Origin: Desulfobacterales bacterium
GTDB lineage: Bacteria; Desulfobacterota; Desulfobacteria; Desulfobacterales; JAUCGF01
Assembly (NCBI GenBank): GCA_029940345.1
Contig: JAOZRC010000333.1
Coordinates: forward strand, 1-6,292
Direction of reading: 5' to 3'
DNA: 6,292 nucleotides
This document shows, one piece after another, positions 1 to 5,196 of the stretch (the stretch's first letter is position 1; every line of letters starts with the position of its first letter). A program made the position numbers and the translations under genes. Under the pieces are notes generated by a model. That model made no database searches, was not told where the DNA came from, and saw only the letters and a list, made by a program, of their open reading frames with translations.

Positions 1-159
1 GGCAAAAGGCTTGTTCCGTTAACGAAGTCTATGGCTTTGCATAATCATCATCTATAAACCAGGTGAGTACGAAAACGTTTGTCCACCCTACAAAAAAAGT
101 GAAATTGCACAGGTTGAATAATTGTGGCGTTGGTGGTGTAAAGTTGGATTGATTATTTT
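1..159. other. Left-edge region without a supportable gene
   Basis: Three forward frames run only briefly from the left edge before stopping, at about bases 22, 42 and 57, and none of the tails has a recognisable C-terminus. In particular none resembles the conserved end of a tungstate-binding TupA protein, which would be the expected neighbour of tupB. A very weak promoter-like pair, TTGAAT at 114-119 and TGTAAA at 137-142 with 17 bases between, is the best transcription signal visible; I would not rely on it. The end of some upstream gene may lie here, because a terminator follows at 160-209. Confidence 0.4.
61..90. repeat. Degenerate intergenic palindrome (GTAGGGTGG-type)
   Basis: Read on the minus strand this starts GTAGGGTGGACAAACG and ends in CTCACC, resembling the common intergenic palindromes of the form GTAGGGTGG...CCACC seen in many proteobacterial genomes. 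Here the arms match poorly, with an inner ACG-AAAA-CGT hairpin at 69-78 and GGTG/CACC outer arms. The family resemblance is from memory and only one copy is in the window, so this is tentative. Confidence 0.3.
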
Positions 160-209
160 GGCATTCTTCGTTACAGTGTAAACTGTCTTGTGAAGAATGC
201 CTTTTTTTT
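160..209 (+). terminator. Rho-independent terminator upstream of tupB
   Basis: A perfect 10-bp stem pairs GGCATTCTTC at 160-169 with GAAGAATGCC at 192-201, followed directly by a run of eight T. The loop holds a second small hairpin, ACAGT at 173-177 with ACTGT at 182-186. The structure fits the end of a transcript entering from the left. It could also act as an attenuator or partial terminator reducing read-through into tupB if the operon starts further upstream; the sequence alone does not decide. Confidence 0.85.
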
Positions 210-221
210 CTTTTAATTCCT

Positions 222-248
222 GCAAGCTGAAGCTTGCACTCCTCTATT
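222..248 (+). repeat. Palindromic repeat, copy 1
   Basis: The core GCAAGCTGAAGCTTGC at 222-237 is a 7-bp perfect inverted repeat with a two-base centre, followed by an 11-base tail. The same unit occurs at 6212-6238 with about 24 of 27 bases identical, so this is a dispersed repeat and not a chance palindrome. It ends just before the probable tupB start codon at 255, and it contains the TTG at 234 that would give a longer tupB reading frame. Confidence 0.6.
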
Positions 249-254
249 CAAGCT

Positions 255-950
255 ATGGATTTGTTGATTGACAGTTTTATTTCGGCCATTTTACTTGTGG
301 TGGCCTTAGATGCTGAAATAATCGCCATTGTCGGCGTTTCAATCAAAGTCAGCCTGACGTCGACTTTATTTGCCAGTATCATCGGAATTCCCTTGGGCTT
401 CGCCATTGCGTTCGGCGATGCACCGGGTAAACGCATGGTGATCACGATTTTAAATACATTGCTGGCGTTGCCCACCGTTGTGATCGGCCTGTTTGTCTAT
501 ACATTCATTTCACGTCGCGGCGTGTTCGGCCCCTTTGATCTGCTCTACACCCAAAGAGCGATCATTATTGGTCAGTTGATTCTGATCATCCCGGTCGTAA
601 CGGCTTTTACCATTTCAGCCATCAGCCGCATTGATGAAAGATACCGCAAAACGGCAATGACGCTGGGAGCCAACCGGATTCAAACGGCCTGGGTCGTGTT
701 CCGCGAAGCCCGTTTCGGAATCGGAGCCGCTGTCATAGCGGCTTTTGGCCGCGTCATCTCAGAAGTTGGCATCAGTATGATGTTAGGCGGCAATATCAGG
801 GGGTTTACGCGCACCATGACAACGGCAATGGCTCTGGAATACGATAAAGGCTCATTTACGCTTGCTATTGCCTTGGGACTTGTATTACTGTGCTTTAGTT
901 TTGGCATGAATCTGTTATTCCATTTTTTTCAAGGAAGAAGTCGGCTATGA
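255..950 (+). CDS. tupB: Tungstate ABC transporter permease TupB
   Basis: This is the membrane-spanning subunit of a tungstate (possibly molybdate) importer in the inner membrane. The 231-residue product is hydrophobic throughout, with about five or six membrane segments, near the usual TupB length. The cytoplasmic EAA loop that contacts the ATPase is visible at residues 133-152, with the key TLGANRIQTA stretch. The region around residues 155-195 (FGRVISEVG, then GGNIRGFTRTMTTA) matches the strongly conserved TupB/ModB-like C-terminal half as I remember it. I chose ATG 255 because the alternative TTG at 234 lies inside a dispersed palindrome; neither start has a convincing Shine-Dalgarno site. 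The stop overlaps the tupC start by four bases (ATGA), indicating translational coupling. No tupA is present in the window. Confidence 0.92.
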   Translation: MDLLIDSFISAILLVVALDAEIIAIVGVSIKVSLTSTLFASIIGIPLGFAIAFGDAPGKRMVITILNTLLALPTVVIGLFVYTFISRRGVFGPFDLLYTQRAIIIGQLILIIPVVTAFTISAISRIDERYRKTAMTLGANRIQTAWVVFREARFGIGAAVIAAFGRVISEVGISMMLGGNIRGFTRTMTTAMALEYDKGSFTLAIALGLVLLCFSFGMNLLFHFFQGRSRL

Positions 951-1972
951 CGGTGTATAAACTTTCCGGGATTCGTAAAATTTATGGCAGTCGTACGGTC
1001 TTGGACATTCCAAGCATGAAAATCGAAAAAAACCGTATCTATGCCCTTCTCGGTCCCAATGGAGCCGGCAAAACAACGCTTTTAAATATTCTCGGTTTTC
1101 TGGAAACGCCTTCCGCCGGCAAAATTGACTTTCGTGAAAAGCCCGTGCGGTTTGGTTCATCATCGCTTCAGGCATTGCGCCGGGATGTCGTGATGGTGGA
1201 TCAGCATCCGATTTTATTCACCACGACAGTGTTTAAAAATTTGGAATTCGGTCTCAAGATTCGCAAAATCGCACCCAGGCAAAGAGAACGCATCATTGAA
1301 GAGTCGCTGGAACTGGTCGGTATGCGCGATTTTATGACAGCGCCGGCGTGCACTCTTTCAGGCGGTGAAACCCAGCGCGTGGCTTTGGCGCGCGCCCTGG
1401 CCCTAAAGCCACAAGTGTTTTTATGCGATGAACCGACGTCCAGCACGGATATTGAAAATCAGGCGATCATTATCAATATTCTCAGGCAGATCAATGCGAC
1501 CCGGCGTATCACCATCATATTTACGACCCACGATCGCACCCAAGCGGCTGGTATCGCTCATAAAACCCTGGTTTTAGACTATGGCAAACTTGTGGCCGCC
1601 AACTACGAAAATATTTTTTCCGTTCTGGTGACGCATGACCGCAATGGTCACACGCTATGCAACCTAAATCATGATGTTTCCCTATTTACAACCTTGCCAA
1701 AGACGTACTCAGGCAACGGACGCACCCGCATTTTTATTGATCCCCATCAAATTAAATCGGAATGCGGAATGAAGCCCCGAACGTCGTCAAACAAATTGCA
1801 AGGCAAGGTGCATCAGATCATCAGGGAAAACAAAGATATTCGGATGGTGGTCGATTCGGGGGTGTGGTTGACAATGATCATGTCTGAATCTGTGTATCGT
1901 CAAAACCGGCCATCGGTGGGCGACACCGTTGATTATTATATTCCACCTGAAGCCATTCACACGATTCGGTAG
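947..1972 (+). CDS. tupC: Tungstate ABC transporter ATP-binding protein TupC
   Basis: This is the cytoplasmic ATPase that powers the TupB permease. Nucleotide-binding motifs appear in order: Walker A GPNGAGKTT at residues 36-44, Q-loop Gln86, signature LSGGETQ at 137-143 followed by RVALARAL, Walker B with Asp161-Glu162 (FLCDEPTS) and switch His195. All catalytic residues are present. The extra C-terminal part, about residues 215-341, is longer than a bare ATPase. Its last 60 residues resemble a TOBE/Mop-like oxyanion-binding module, which in ModC-type proteins can sense cytoplasmic ligand; this assignment is moderate. The start is set by AAGGAAGAAG at 931-940 and the four-base overlap with tupB. 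Tungstate over molybdate is inferred from the permease family and not from substrate residues. Confidence 0.9.
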   Translation: MTVYKLSGIRKIYGSRTVLDIPSMKIEKNRIYALLGPNGAGKTTLLNILGFLETPSAGKIDFREKPVRFGSSSLQALRRDVVMVDQHPILFTTTVFKNLEFGLKIRKIAPRQRERIIEESLELVGMRDFMTAPACTLSGGETQRVALARALALKPQVFLCDEPTSSTDIENQAIIINILRQINATRRITIIFTTHDRTQAAGIAHKTLVLDYGKLVAANYENIFSVLVTHDRNGHTLCNLNHDVSLFTTLPKTYSGNGRTRIFIDPHQIKSECGMKPRTSSNKLQGKVHQIIRENKDIRMVVDSGVWLTMIMSESVYRQNRPSVGDTVDYYIPPEAIHTIR

Positions 1973-2037
1973 CTCCTGACTATCAGTGATCTTTCTACCC
2001 CGATATTGAGGCACGCTCGCAGACAGGTATGTAAATC

Positions 2038-2577
2038 ATGGCCATAAAAAAGGAACCGACGCCCCTCAGGCATTTACTTGAAGATATTGGCATGAACGTC
2101 ATCATTGATTTTTACGTCGATTCTTTTCCCGGCATGGTGCTTGCCGGCCTGGATACTATTTCAGGAACATTTCGAGTCTTTTTCAAATTCAGAGATAAAA
2201 CCAGCGAATTTTTAGTTAACGCTTTTTACGGCACCGGTCGGGAAGGCCAGTGGAGCCGTGAGGAGTTAATCAATATCGAACTGCATCGGGTCAGGTGTGC
2301 TAAAATAAAGGGCTTTCATAAACAAGCCTTAAATCATGTCAATACGATTCTGGCGATTGAGCCCGATTTTCCCGAAGCACTGTTGCTAAAAGCCCAAATT
2401 CTTTGGGAAGGCTTCGGCAATGCCGGCGCCGCCCAGGCGCATCTGAAAAAACTGATGCGCGTCAATCCGAAAAAAAATGATCGTTATTATCGCTGGGCGC
2501 GTAATTTTTATGATGAATTGTCCCAATTAAGAAAAGATGAGAACCGTTTTATAAAAAAAGGCTTCGGCTTCGATTGA
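2038..2577 (+). CDS. Small TPR-repeat protein, function unknown
   Basis: The 179-residue protein has no signal peptide or membrane segment and is probably cytoplasmic. The C-terminal half (about residues 80-160) is helical, with tetratricopeptide-like spacing: one clear unit around AKIKGFHKQALNHVNTILAI, then PDFPEALLLKAQILWEG, then a degenerate unit ending near NPKKNDRYYRWARNFYDE. The N-terminal 75 residues are not recognised. An in-frame stop just upstream (TAA at 2032-2034) fixes ATG 2038 as the first possible ATG. The ribosome site is weak. The gene lies 65 bases after tupC with no terminator between, so it may be co-transcribed with tup. Its stop overlaps the upstream-most start of the sigma factor gene, hinting at coupling. 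TPR units mediate protein contacts, but no partner can be named. Confidence 0.82.
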   Translation: MAIKKEPTPLRHLLEDIGMNVIIDFYVDSFPGMVLAGLDTISGTFRVFFKFRDKTSEFLVNAFYGTGREGQWSREELINIELHRVRCAKIKGFHKQALNHVNTILAIEPDFPEALLLKAQILWEGFGNAGAAQAHLKKLMRVNPKKNDRYYRWARNFYDELSQLRKDENRFIKKGFGFD

Positions 2578-3194
2578 ATTTTCCATCCATAACGGTGTCT
2601 AATAATGTGAAAGCAAATAAACACGCCGAACATCTTTTGGTCGAGCGTCTTAAACATGGCAATGAAGATGCTTTTGTGTCGCTGATTCGCCAATATCGCG
2701 CTGATTTAGTCAACGTCGCTTACGGCATCACATCAGACCGTGAAGAAAGCCAGGATATTGTTCAGGAAGTTTTCATAAAAGTTTACCGCAATATTCATTC
2801 ATTTAATGAAAAATCCGGCCTTAGAACCTGGCTTTATCGCATAACTGTCAATCAGAGTCTGAATCAGCTTAGAAAATGGAAACGCAGATTTAATTGGCAA
2901 CACCGCTCATTAACCGAGGAAACATCTGGCGAAACGATTAACCCGCCGGAGTTAGGCTCGGAAAAATTTTCGCCCTCTAATCTTTACGAGGAAAAGGAAT
3001 TCGCCTTGCGTTTTGAAGAACAATTAAAGGCGCTTCCTCAAAAAACGCGCGCCGTTTTTGTGCTCAGAGAGAATCAAGGTTTGTCTTATGATGAGATTGC
3101 GCGTGTTTTGAACATTAAACGAGGTACGGTCAGTTCAAGACTTTATCATGCTCGTCTGAAACTGATAAAAGCGCTCTTAAAAGGAGAAAGCTAA
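2574..3194 (+). CDS. ECF-type RNA polymerase sigma factor (sigma-70 family)
   Basis: This is an extracytoplasmic-function sigma factor that directs RNA polymerase to alternative promoters. Region 2 spans about residues 21-105, with DIVQEVFIKVYRNIHSF for core binding and -10 melting, then the RTWLYRITVN segment. A linker of about 40 residues follows. Region 4 (about 143-200) contains a helix-turn-helix for -35 recognition, with LPQKTRAVFVLRENQGLSYDEIA followed by IKRGTVSSRLYHARLKL split across 154-197. No extra domain is present. The start is uncertain: TTG 2574 overlaps the stop of the TPR gene as TTGA, while GTG 2607 lies just after an apparent ECF promoter at 2575-2602 and would suit transcripts from it. 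TTG 2637 is also possible. The anti-sigma gene follows after two bases, as expected for a regulatory pair. Confidence 0.92.
   Translation: MNFPSITVSNNVKANKHAEHLLVERLKHGNEDAFVSLIRQYRADLVNVAYGITSDREESQDIVQEVFIKVYRNIHSFNEKSGLRTWLYRITVNQSLNQLRKWKRRFNWQHRSLTEETSGETINPPELGSEKFSPSNLYEEKEFALRFEEQLKALPQKTRAVFVLRENQGLSYDEIARVLNIKRGTVSSRLYHARLKLIKALLKGES
2575..2602 (+). promoter_or_regulatory. Putative autoregulatory ECF promoter
   Basis: TGAATTT at 2575-2581 and TCTAA at 2598-2602 are separated by exactly 16 bases, matching the general sigma-E/ECF layout (GGAACTT, 15-17 bases, TCTGA-like). The -10 side lies in AACGGTGTCTAAT (2591-2603), a 13-base string repeated exactly at the second putative promoter at 4186-4198. 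The -35 overlaps the stop codon of the preceding gene. A start here would give a transcript from about base 2609, favouring GTG 2607 (leaderless or slightly shifted) or TTG 2637 as the sigma start. Confidence 0.55.
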
Positions 3195-3196
3195 AA

Positions 3197-3718
3197 ATGC
3201 CAAAGAGTCTTTGCCATATTGATCCGATCATGTTATCTCAGTTTATAGATGGGGAAGTCAGACCGGATGAAGCCGAGCGGATCAGAAAACATCTTAGCGA
3301 CTGCCCGGACTGCCGTAAAGCGGTCAATGACAATCAGCTTTTATCTTCCTGTTTTAAAAACTATATAAATCTGAACACATCACGAATCAATCCGTCAGCT
3401 TTTGAAACGAATGTACTTGCAAAGATAGATCAAAAAAATGAAATTATACGGGACAAAATAAAGCGCTTGCTTTTTTCTAAAAAGATTCTGGTTCCGGTCA
3501 CGGCCATGGCTTCTGTTGTGTTTCTTTTGCTCTATTTTTCATATCGGTTTACATTTCTGAATTCAGACGGGCCTATTCGCAGATTTCCTGTGCAGACATC
3601 GGTGGCGACCGCTCCGAGCGCCATCATTGACTCATTCAGTGGGGAAACAACCGCTGTGATGATCATGCAAACGCCTAATTCACATGAAACTATTTTATGG
3701 TACAATGAAAAAGTTTAA
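3197..3718 (+). CDS. Zinc-finger (ZAS) membrane anti-sigma factor
   Basis: This is the probable membrane-anchored inhibitor of the ECF sigma factor encoded immediately upstream. The N-terminal cytoplasmic part carries the anti-sigma zinc-binding motif His32-x3-Cys36-x2-Cys39 (HLSDCPDC), preceded by LSQFIDGEVRPDEAERI, the usual lead-in helix. One membrane segment lies at about residues 97-118, followed by a periplasmic tail of about 55 residues that ends in TTAVMIMQTP and ETILWYNEKV. That tail is the likely signal-receiving part; no protease-site motif is recognised. AAGGAG at 3181-3186 precedes ATG 3197 at good spacing, two bases after the sigma stop. The 3' end overlaps the next gene by 14 bases. 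Whether zinc is bound cannot be told from sequence, because many ZAS proteins lose metal dependence. Confidence 0.9.
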   Translation: MPKSLCHIDPIMLSQFIDGEVRPDEAERIRKHLSDCPDCRKAVNDNQLLSSCFKNYINLNTSRINPSAFETNVLAKIDQKNEIIRDKIKRLLFSKKILVPVTAMASVVFLLLYFSYRFTFLNSDGPIRRFPVQTSVATAPSAIIDSFSGETTAVMIMQTPNSHETILWYNEKV

Positions 3719-4172
3719 AATTAAAATCGTTCTGACAATCGGAAAGACGCTTCTGCTACTGGCGTCGTTTTCAATAATGATGACCGCTATTTCGCAGGCG
3801 TCCCAATTTGATATTTCAGTTACAACCATTTTGGCGTCTCATGGGAAAAACGGCGTTGATTCTCGCATTGGCAGGCAGATAAAGGAACTGCAAGCCGCAT
3901 TTCGTTATTCCTCCTATCGTCTTGTGAATAAGACCCATAAGCGCCTGGTACCAGGTCAGACAGGCAAAGCGCCCCTGCCCGGAGGCCGGGTTTTAGCAAT
4001 CACGCCCCTGGGAGTCGCCGGCAACCGCGCCAAGCTAAAACTGGCGGTTTTTAAAAACGGGCAGCCAACTTTTCAAACCATCATTCAGCTTCTAAATAGA
4101 GGACGGATTATTGTTGGCGGTCCCCAGCATAGCGGAGGCGTTATTATTTTTATTATTTCAAATTCTTTTTGA
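3705..4172 (+). CDS. Secreted protein of unknown function in the ECF operon
   Basis: The 155-residue product begins MKKFKIKIVL, followed by a hydrophobic stretch to about residue 30 and an Ala/Ser-rich exit (ISQASQ), a likely Sec signal peptide with no lipobox. The mature part has no cysteines. It contains an apparent beta-rich domain with VDSRIGRQIKELQAAFRYSSYRLV, LPGGRVLAITPLGV and GRIIVGGPQHSGGVIIFIIS. I recall similar uncharacterised proteins next to ECF/anti-sigma pairs in Desulfobacterota, but cannot confirm it. I prefer ATG 3705 over ATG 3684 because it gives a standard signal peptide, though both lack a strong ribosome site. It overlaps the anti-sigma gene by 14 bases, so translation is probably coupled. 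A role as periplasmic partner of the anti-sigma tail is possible but is inference from context alone. Confidence 0.8.
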   Translation: MKKFKIKIVLTIGKTLLLLASFSIMMTAISQASQFDISVTTILASHGKNGVDSRIGRQIKELQAAFRYSSYRLVNKTHKRLVPGQTGKAPLPGGRVLAITPLGVAGNRAKLKLAVFKNGQPTFQTIIQLLNRGRIIVGGPQHSGGVIIFIISNSF

Positions 4173-4198
4173 ACATTATGATAAAAACGGTGTCTAAT
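4170..4198 (+). promoter_or_regulatory. Putative ECF-sigma-dependent promoter of the envelope protein gene
   Basis: TGAACAT at 4170-4176 and TCTAA at 4193-4197 are spaced by exactly 16 bases, a good match to the general ECF layout including the AAC core of the -35. It shares TTGAA, the spacing and the 13-base AACGGTGTCTAAT with the site at 2575-2602. As at that site, the -35 overlaps the stop codon of the preceding gene. Transcription would start near 4204, giving a leader of about 28 bases before ATG 4233. Confidence 0.6.
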
Positions 4199-4232
4199 GA
4201 ATAAACGTTAACACTTTAAAAGGAGGTTTCTT

Positions 4233-4694
4233 ATGAAAAAGAAAACGTTATTCATTTTGTTTATCAGCATCGTTTTGGCATGGACCGTAACTGCGCTTCC
4301 AGCCCGGGCGGGAAGTCCCCAACAGCATCGCTGGGAAGGCGTTGCCATCGGTGTAGGCGCTGCTATTATTGGGGGATCGCTGTTTCATCATGCAAGGCAT
4401 TCAAGGCATTCGCTGAGGCATTCACGACCGGCTTATTATCAGGCATATCCTCCGCAGCAAGTATATGTTGCTCCATCTTGTCCTCCGCAGCAGGTATATG
4501 TTGCCCCGGCTTGTCCTCCGAGACCATCTCGCGGTCATTGGGAATGGCAAAAAACCTGGGTCCCGTCTGTGTGTGAAAAAACATGGAACCCGGGCCATTA
4601 TAATCGGAAACATCGCTGGATTCCGGGGCGCTGGATCAGGATTGAAAGGCAACCGGGCTACTTTCGCACAGAAAAGGTTTGGATGTCTTACTGA
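4233..4694 (+). CDS. Secreted glycine-zipper, His- and Trp-rich envelope protein
   Basis: The 153-residue product has a textbook signal peptide with likely cleavage after ALPARA at residue 26. A short Gly/Ala hydrophobic segment (GVAIGVGAAIIGGSLF, 36-51) resembles a glycine zipper and may insert in or lie on a membrane. A His/Arg-Ser stretch with three ARHS-like units follows, then two 11-residue repeats of PPQQVYVAP-type. The C-terminal 50 residues are Trp-rich with PGHY, PGRW and PGYF at 120-143, like W-x-PG-x-W repeat proteins of bacterial envelopes. Three cysteines are present in the mature part. A strong AAAAGGAGG site ending at 4225 precedes ATG 4233. An ECF-like promoter matching that of the upstream sigma gene lies at 4170-4198, so it is a likely direct target. 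Molecular function is unknown. Confidence 0.88.
   Translation: MKKKTLFILFISIVLAWTVTALPARAGSPQQHRWEGVAIGVGAAIIGGSLFHHARHSRHSLRHSRPAYYQAYPPQQVYVAPSCPPQQVYVAPACPPRPSRGHWEWQKTWVPSVCEKTWNPGHYNRKHRWIPGRWIRIERQPGYFRTEKVWMSY
4448..4513 (+). repeat. In-frame 33-bp tandem repeat
   Basis: Two adjacent 33-base units (4448-4480 and 4481-4513) differ at only a few positions, and a third begins at 4514 but diverges after seven bases. Each encodes 11 residues around PPQQVYVAP with a Cys. Because the unit is a multiple of three, copy-number change by slippage would keep the frame and alter only the length of the proline-rich linker. Confidence 0.85.
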
Positions 4695-4698
4695 GTCT

Positions 4699-4827
4699 TT
4701 ACCGGTCCGACTTCGGTTTTTCCGGATTTCCGGAATAATTGATCCGCTCAATCGTGTTGCCGGCAGCCAGCGTGATAGCGTCACCATCCCCGCCGTTAGA
4801 GTCATGTGGAAATAGTGCACTGTTATT
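4699..4827 (-). pseudogene. Possible 3' remnant of a minus-strand gene
   Basis: On the minus strand a frame without ATG, GTG or TTG runs for 42 codons and ends at TAA (4701-4699). Its translation, with DSNGGDGDAITLAAGNTIE then RINYSGNPEKPKSDR, reads like a real hydrophilic C-terminus more than random DNA. With no start, a stop just upstream and no homologue I can name, it could be the tail of a decayed gene or chance. It converges on the 4233-4694 gene. Confidence 0.15.
4701..4721 (+). terminator. Weak possible terminator after the 4233-4694 gene
   Basis: A short GC stem (ACCG at 4701-4704 with CGGT at 4714-4717, or CCG/CGG inside it) leads into five T. The stem is only 3-4 bp, so efficiency is doubtful. 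A separate palindrome, TTCCGGA at 4720-4726 with TCCGGAA at 4729-4735, follows directly. Confidence 0.25.
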
Positions 4828-4832
4828 TTATA

Positions 4833-4861
4833 TTGACTTTCTTTGAACAACGCTATATAAT
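4833..4861 (+). promoter_or_regulatory. Strong housekeeping (sigma-70-type) promoter
   Basis: TTGACT at 4833-4838 and a perfect TATAAT at 4856-4861 are separated by the optimal 17 bases, giving 11 of 12 consensus positions. The sequence is AT-rich upstream. No other such promoter was found in the window. No ORF longer than 44 codons lies between it and the strong terminator at 5071-5114, so it appears to drive a short independent transcript beginning at about 4867-4871. Confidence 0.8.
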
Positions 4862-4911
4862 ACATCTTTTATGCAAAAATGGTCTTTTTAGCATCGAAGT
4901 GAACAAACGAT

Positions 4912-5046
4912 ATGATTATAGGATTACAAGCTGCTTATTCAAAGCATCGTTTGACAAATTACGTAATACCCCCATCTGATAATGTAACCTGTGTATGGAA
5001 TTCGATTCCCATAGCTTTGTACAAAGAGGGAAAACCGGTGCAGTAA
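4912..5046 (+). CDS. Candidate 44-aa small protein in an isolated transcription unit
   Basis: ATG 4912 opens 44 codons ending at TAA 5044-5046. The product starts MIIGLQAAYSKHRLTNYVI, continues with PPSDNVTCVWNSIPIALYK and ends EGKPVQ. It has no signal peptide, membrane segment or motif that I recognise. It sits alone between a strong promoter and a strong terminator, with a 5' leader of about 45 bases, the architecture of a small monocistronic gene. Against this, the ribosome site is poor (GAAGTGA near 4896-4902), and the start codon lies directly after the left arm of a stem (4904-4953). A 44-codon frame can arise by chance in DNA of this composition. An RNA function for the same transcript is equally likely. 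Confidence 0.35.
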   Translation: MIIGLQAAYSKHRLTNYVIPPSDNVTCVWNSIPIALYKEGKPVQ

Positions 5047-5070
5047 TATTCGTTCCAGTATGTTGTCACA

Positions 5071-5114
5071 AAAGCCCCTTGCGGTATTAAAACATGCTGT
5101 AAGGGGCTTTTTTT
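5071..5114 (+). terminator. Strong rho-independent terminator
   Basis: AAAGCCCCTT at 5071-5080 pairs perfectly with AAGGGGCTTT at 5101-5110, followed by further T to 5114. The stem continues inward for seven more pairs (5081-5087 with 5094-5100) if G-U wobbles are allowed, leaving a six-base loop. Because those wobbles exist only in the + strand RNA, transcription from the left is favoured. Confidence 0.9.
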
Positions 5115-5196
5115 ATGATCATTTTGGAATATTGGCCTAAAACGAGGCGCAATAAAATCAGTATCTTCCAAGTTTCAATAAAAAATTAAGAATTGT

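Larger units (their letters stand above)
4868..5114 (+). ncRNA. Predicted short transcript of about 245 nt (possible small RNA)
   Basis: The interval is defined by a near-consensus promoter and a strong terminator. Its 5' end folds into ATGCAAAAA at 4871-4879 with TTTTT-A-GCAT at 4885-4894. A second stem pairs CAAACGAT at 4904-4911 with ATCGTTTG at 4946-4953, with an inner GCTT/AAGC hairpin at 4933-4945. Further local palindromes are GGAAT-TCG-ATTCC at 4997-5009 and CTTTGTACAAAG at 5015-5026. It does not resemble 6S RNA, tmRNA, RNase P RNA, SRP RNA or a riboswitch that I know. It may instead be an mRNA for the 44-codon frame inside it. Confidence 0.45.

Noticed and set aside
2006..2033. TTGAGG/TATGTA as a promoter for the TPR gene
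   Set aside because: Only about half of the -10 bases match, and the element would overlap the start codon region.
4465..4815. 116-codon + strand open frame
   Set aside because: It is out of frame over the tandem repeats and Trp-rich end of the secreted protein gene, with Arg-rich shadow composition and no ribosome site.
4422..4865. 147-codon minus-strand open frame
   Set aside because: It runs antisense across the well-supported secreted protein gene, starts inside the orphan promoter region, is rich in Arg/Ser in a shadow-like way and has no recognised motif.
4991..5030. T-arm-like GGAATTCGATTCC suggesting a tRNA
   Set aside because: No acceptor, D or anticodon arm surrounds it and there is no CCA end. 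It is a simple local hairpin.
4868..5114. Known RNA families (6S, SRP RNA, RNase P RNA, tmRNA, molybdenum or tungsten cofactor riboswitch)
   Set aside because: None of the conserved cores that I remember for these families can be found in the interval.
4959..5171. 70-codon minus-strand open frame
   Set aside because: It runs through the whole of the strong + strand terminator and has only a TTG start without a ribosome site.
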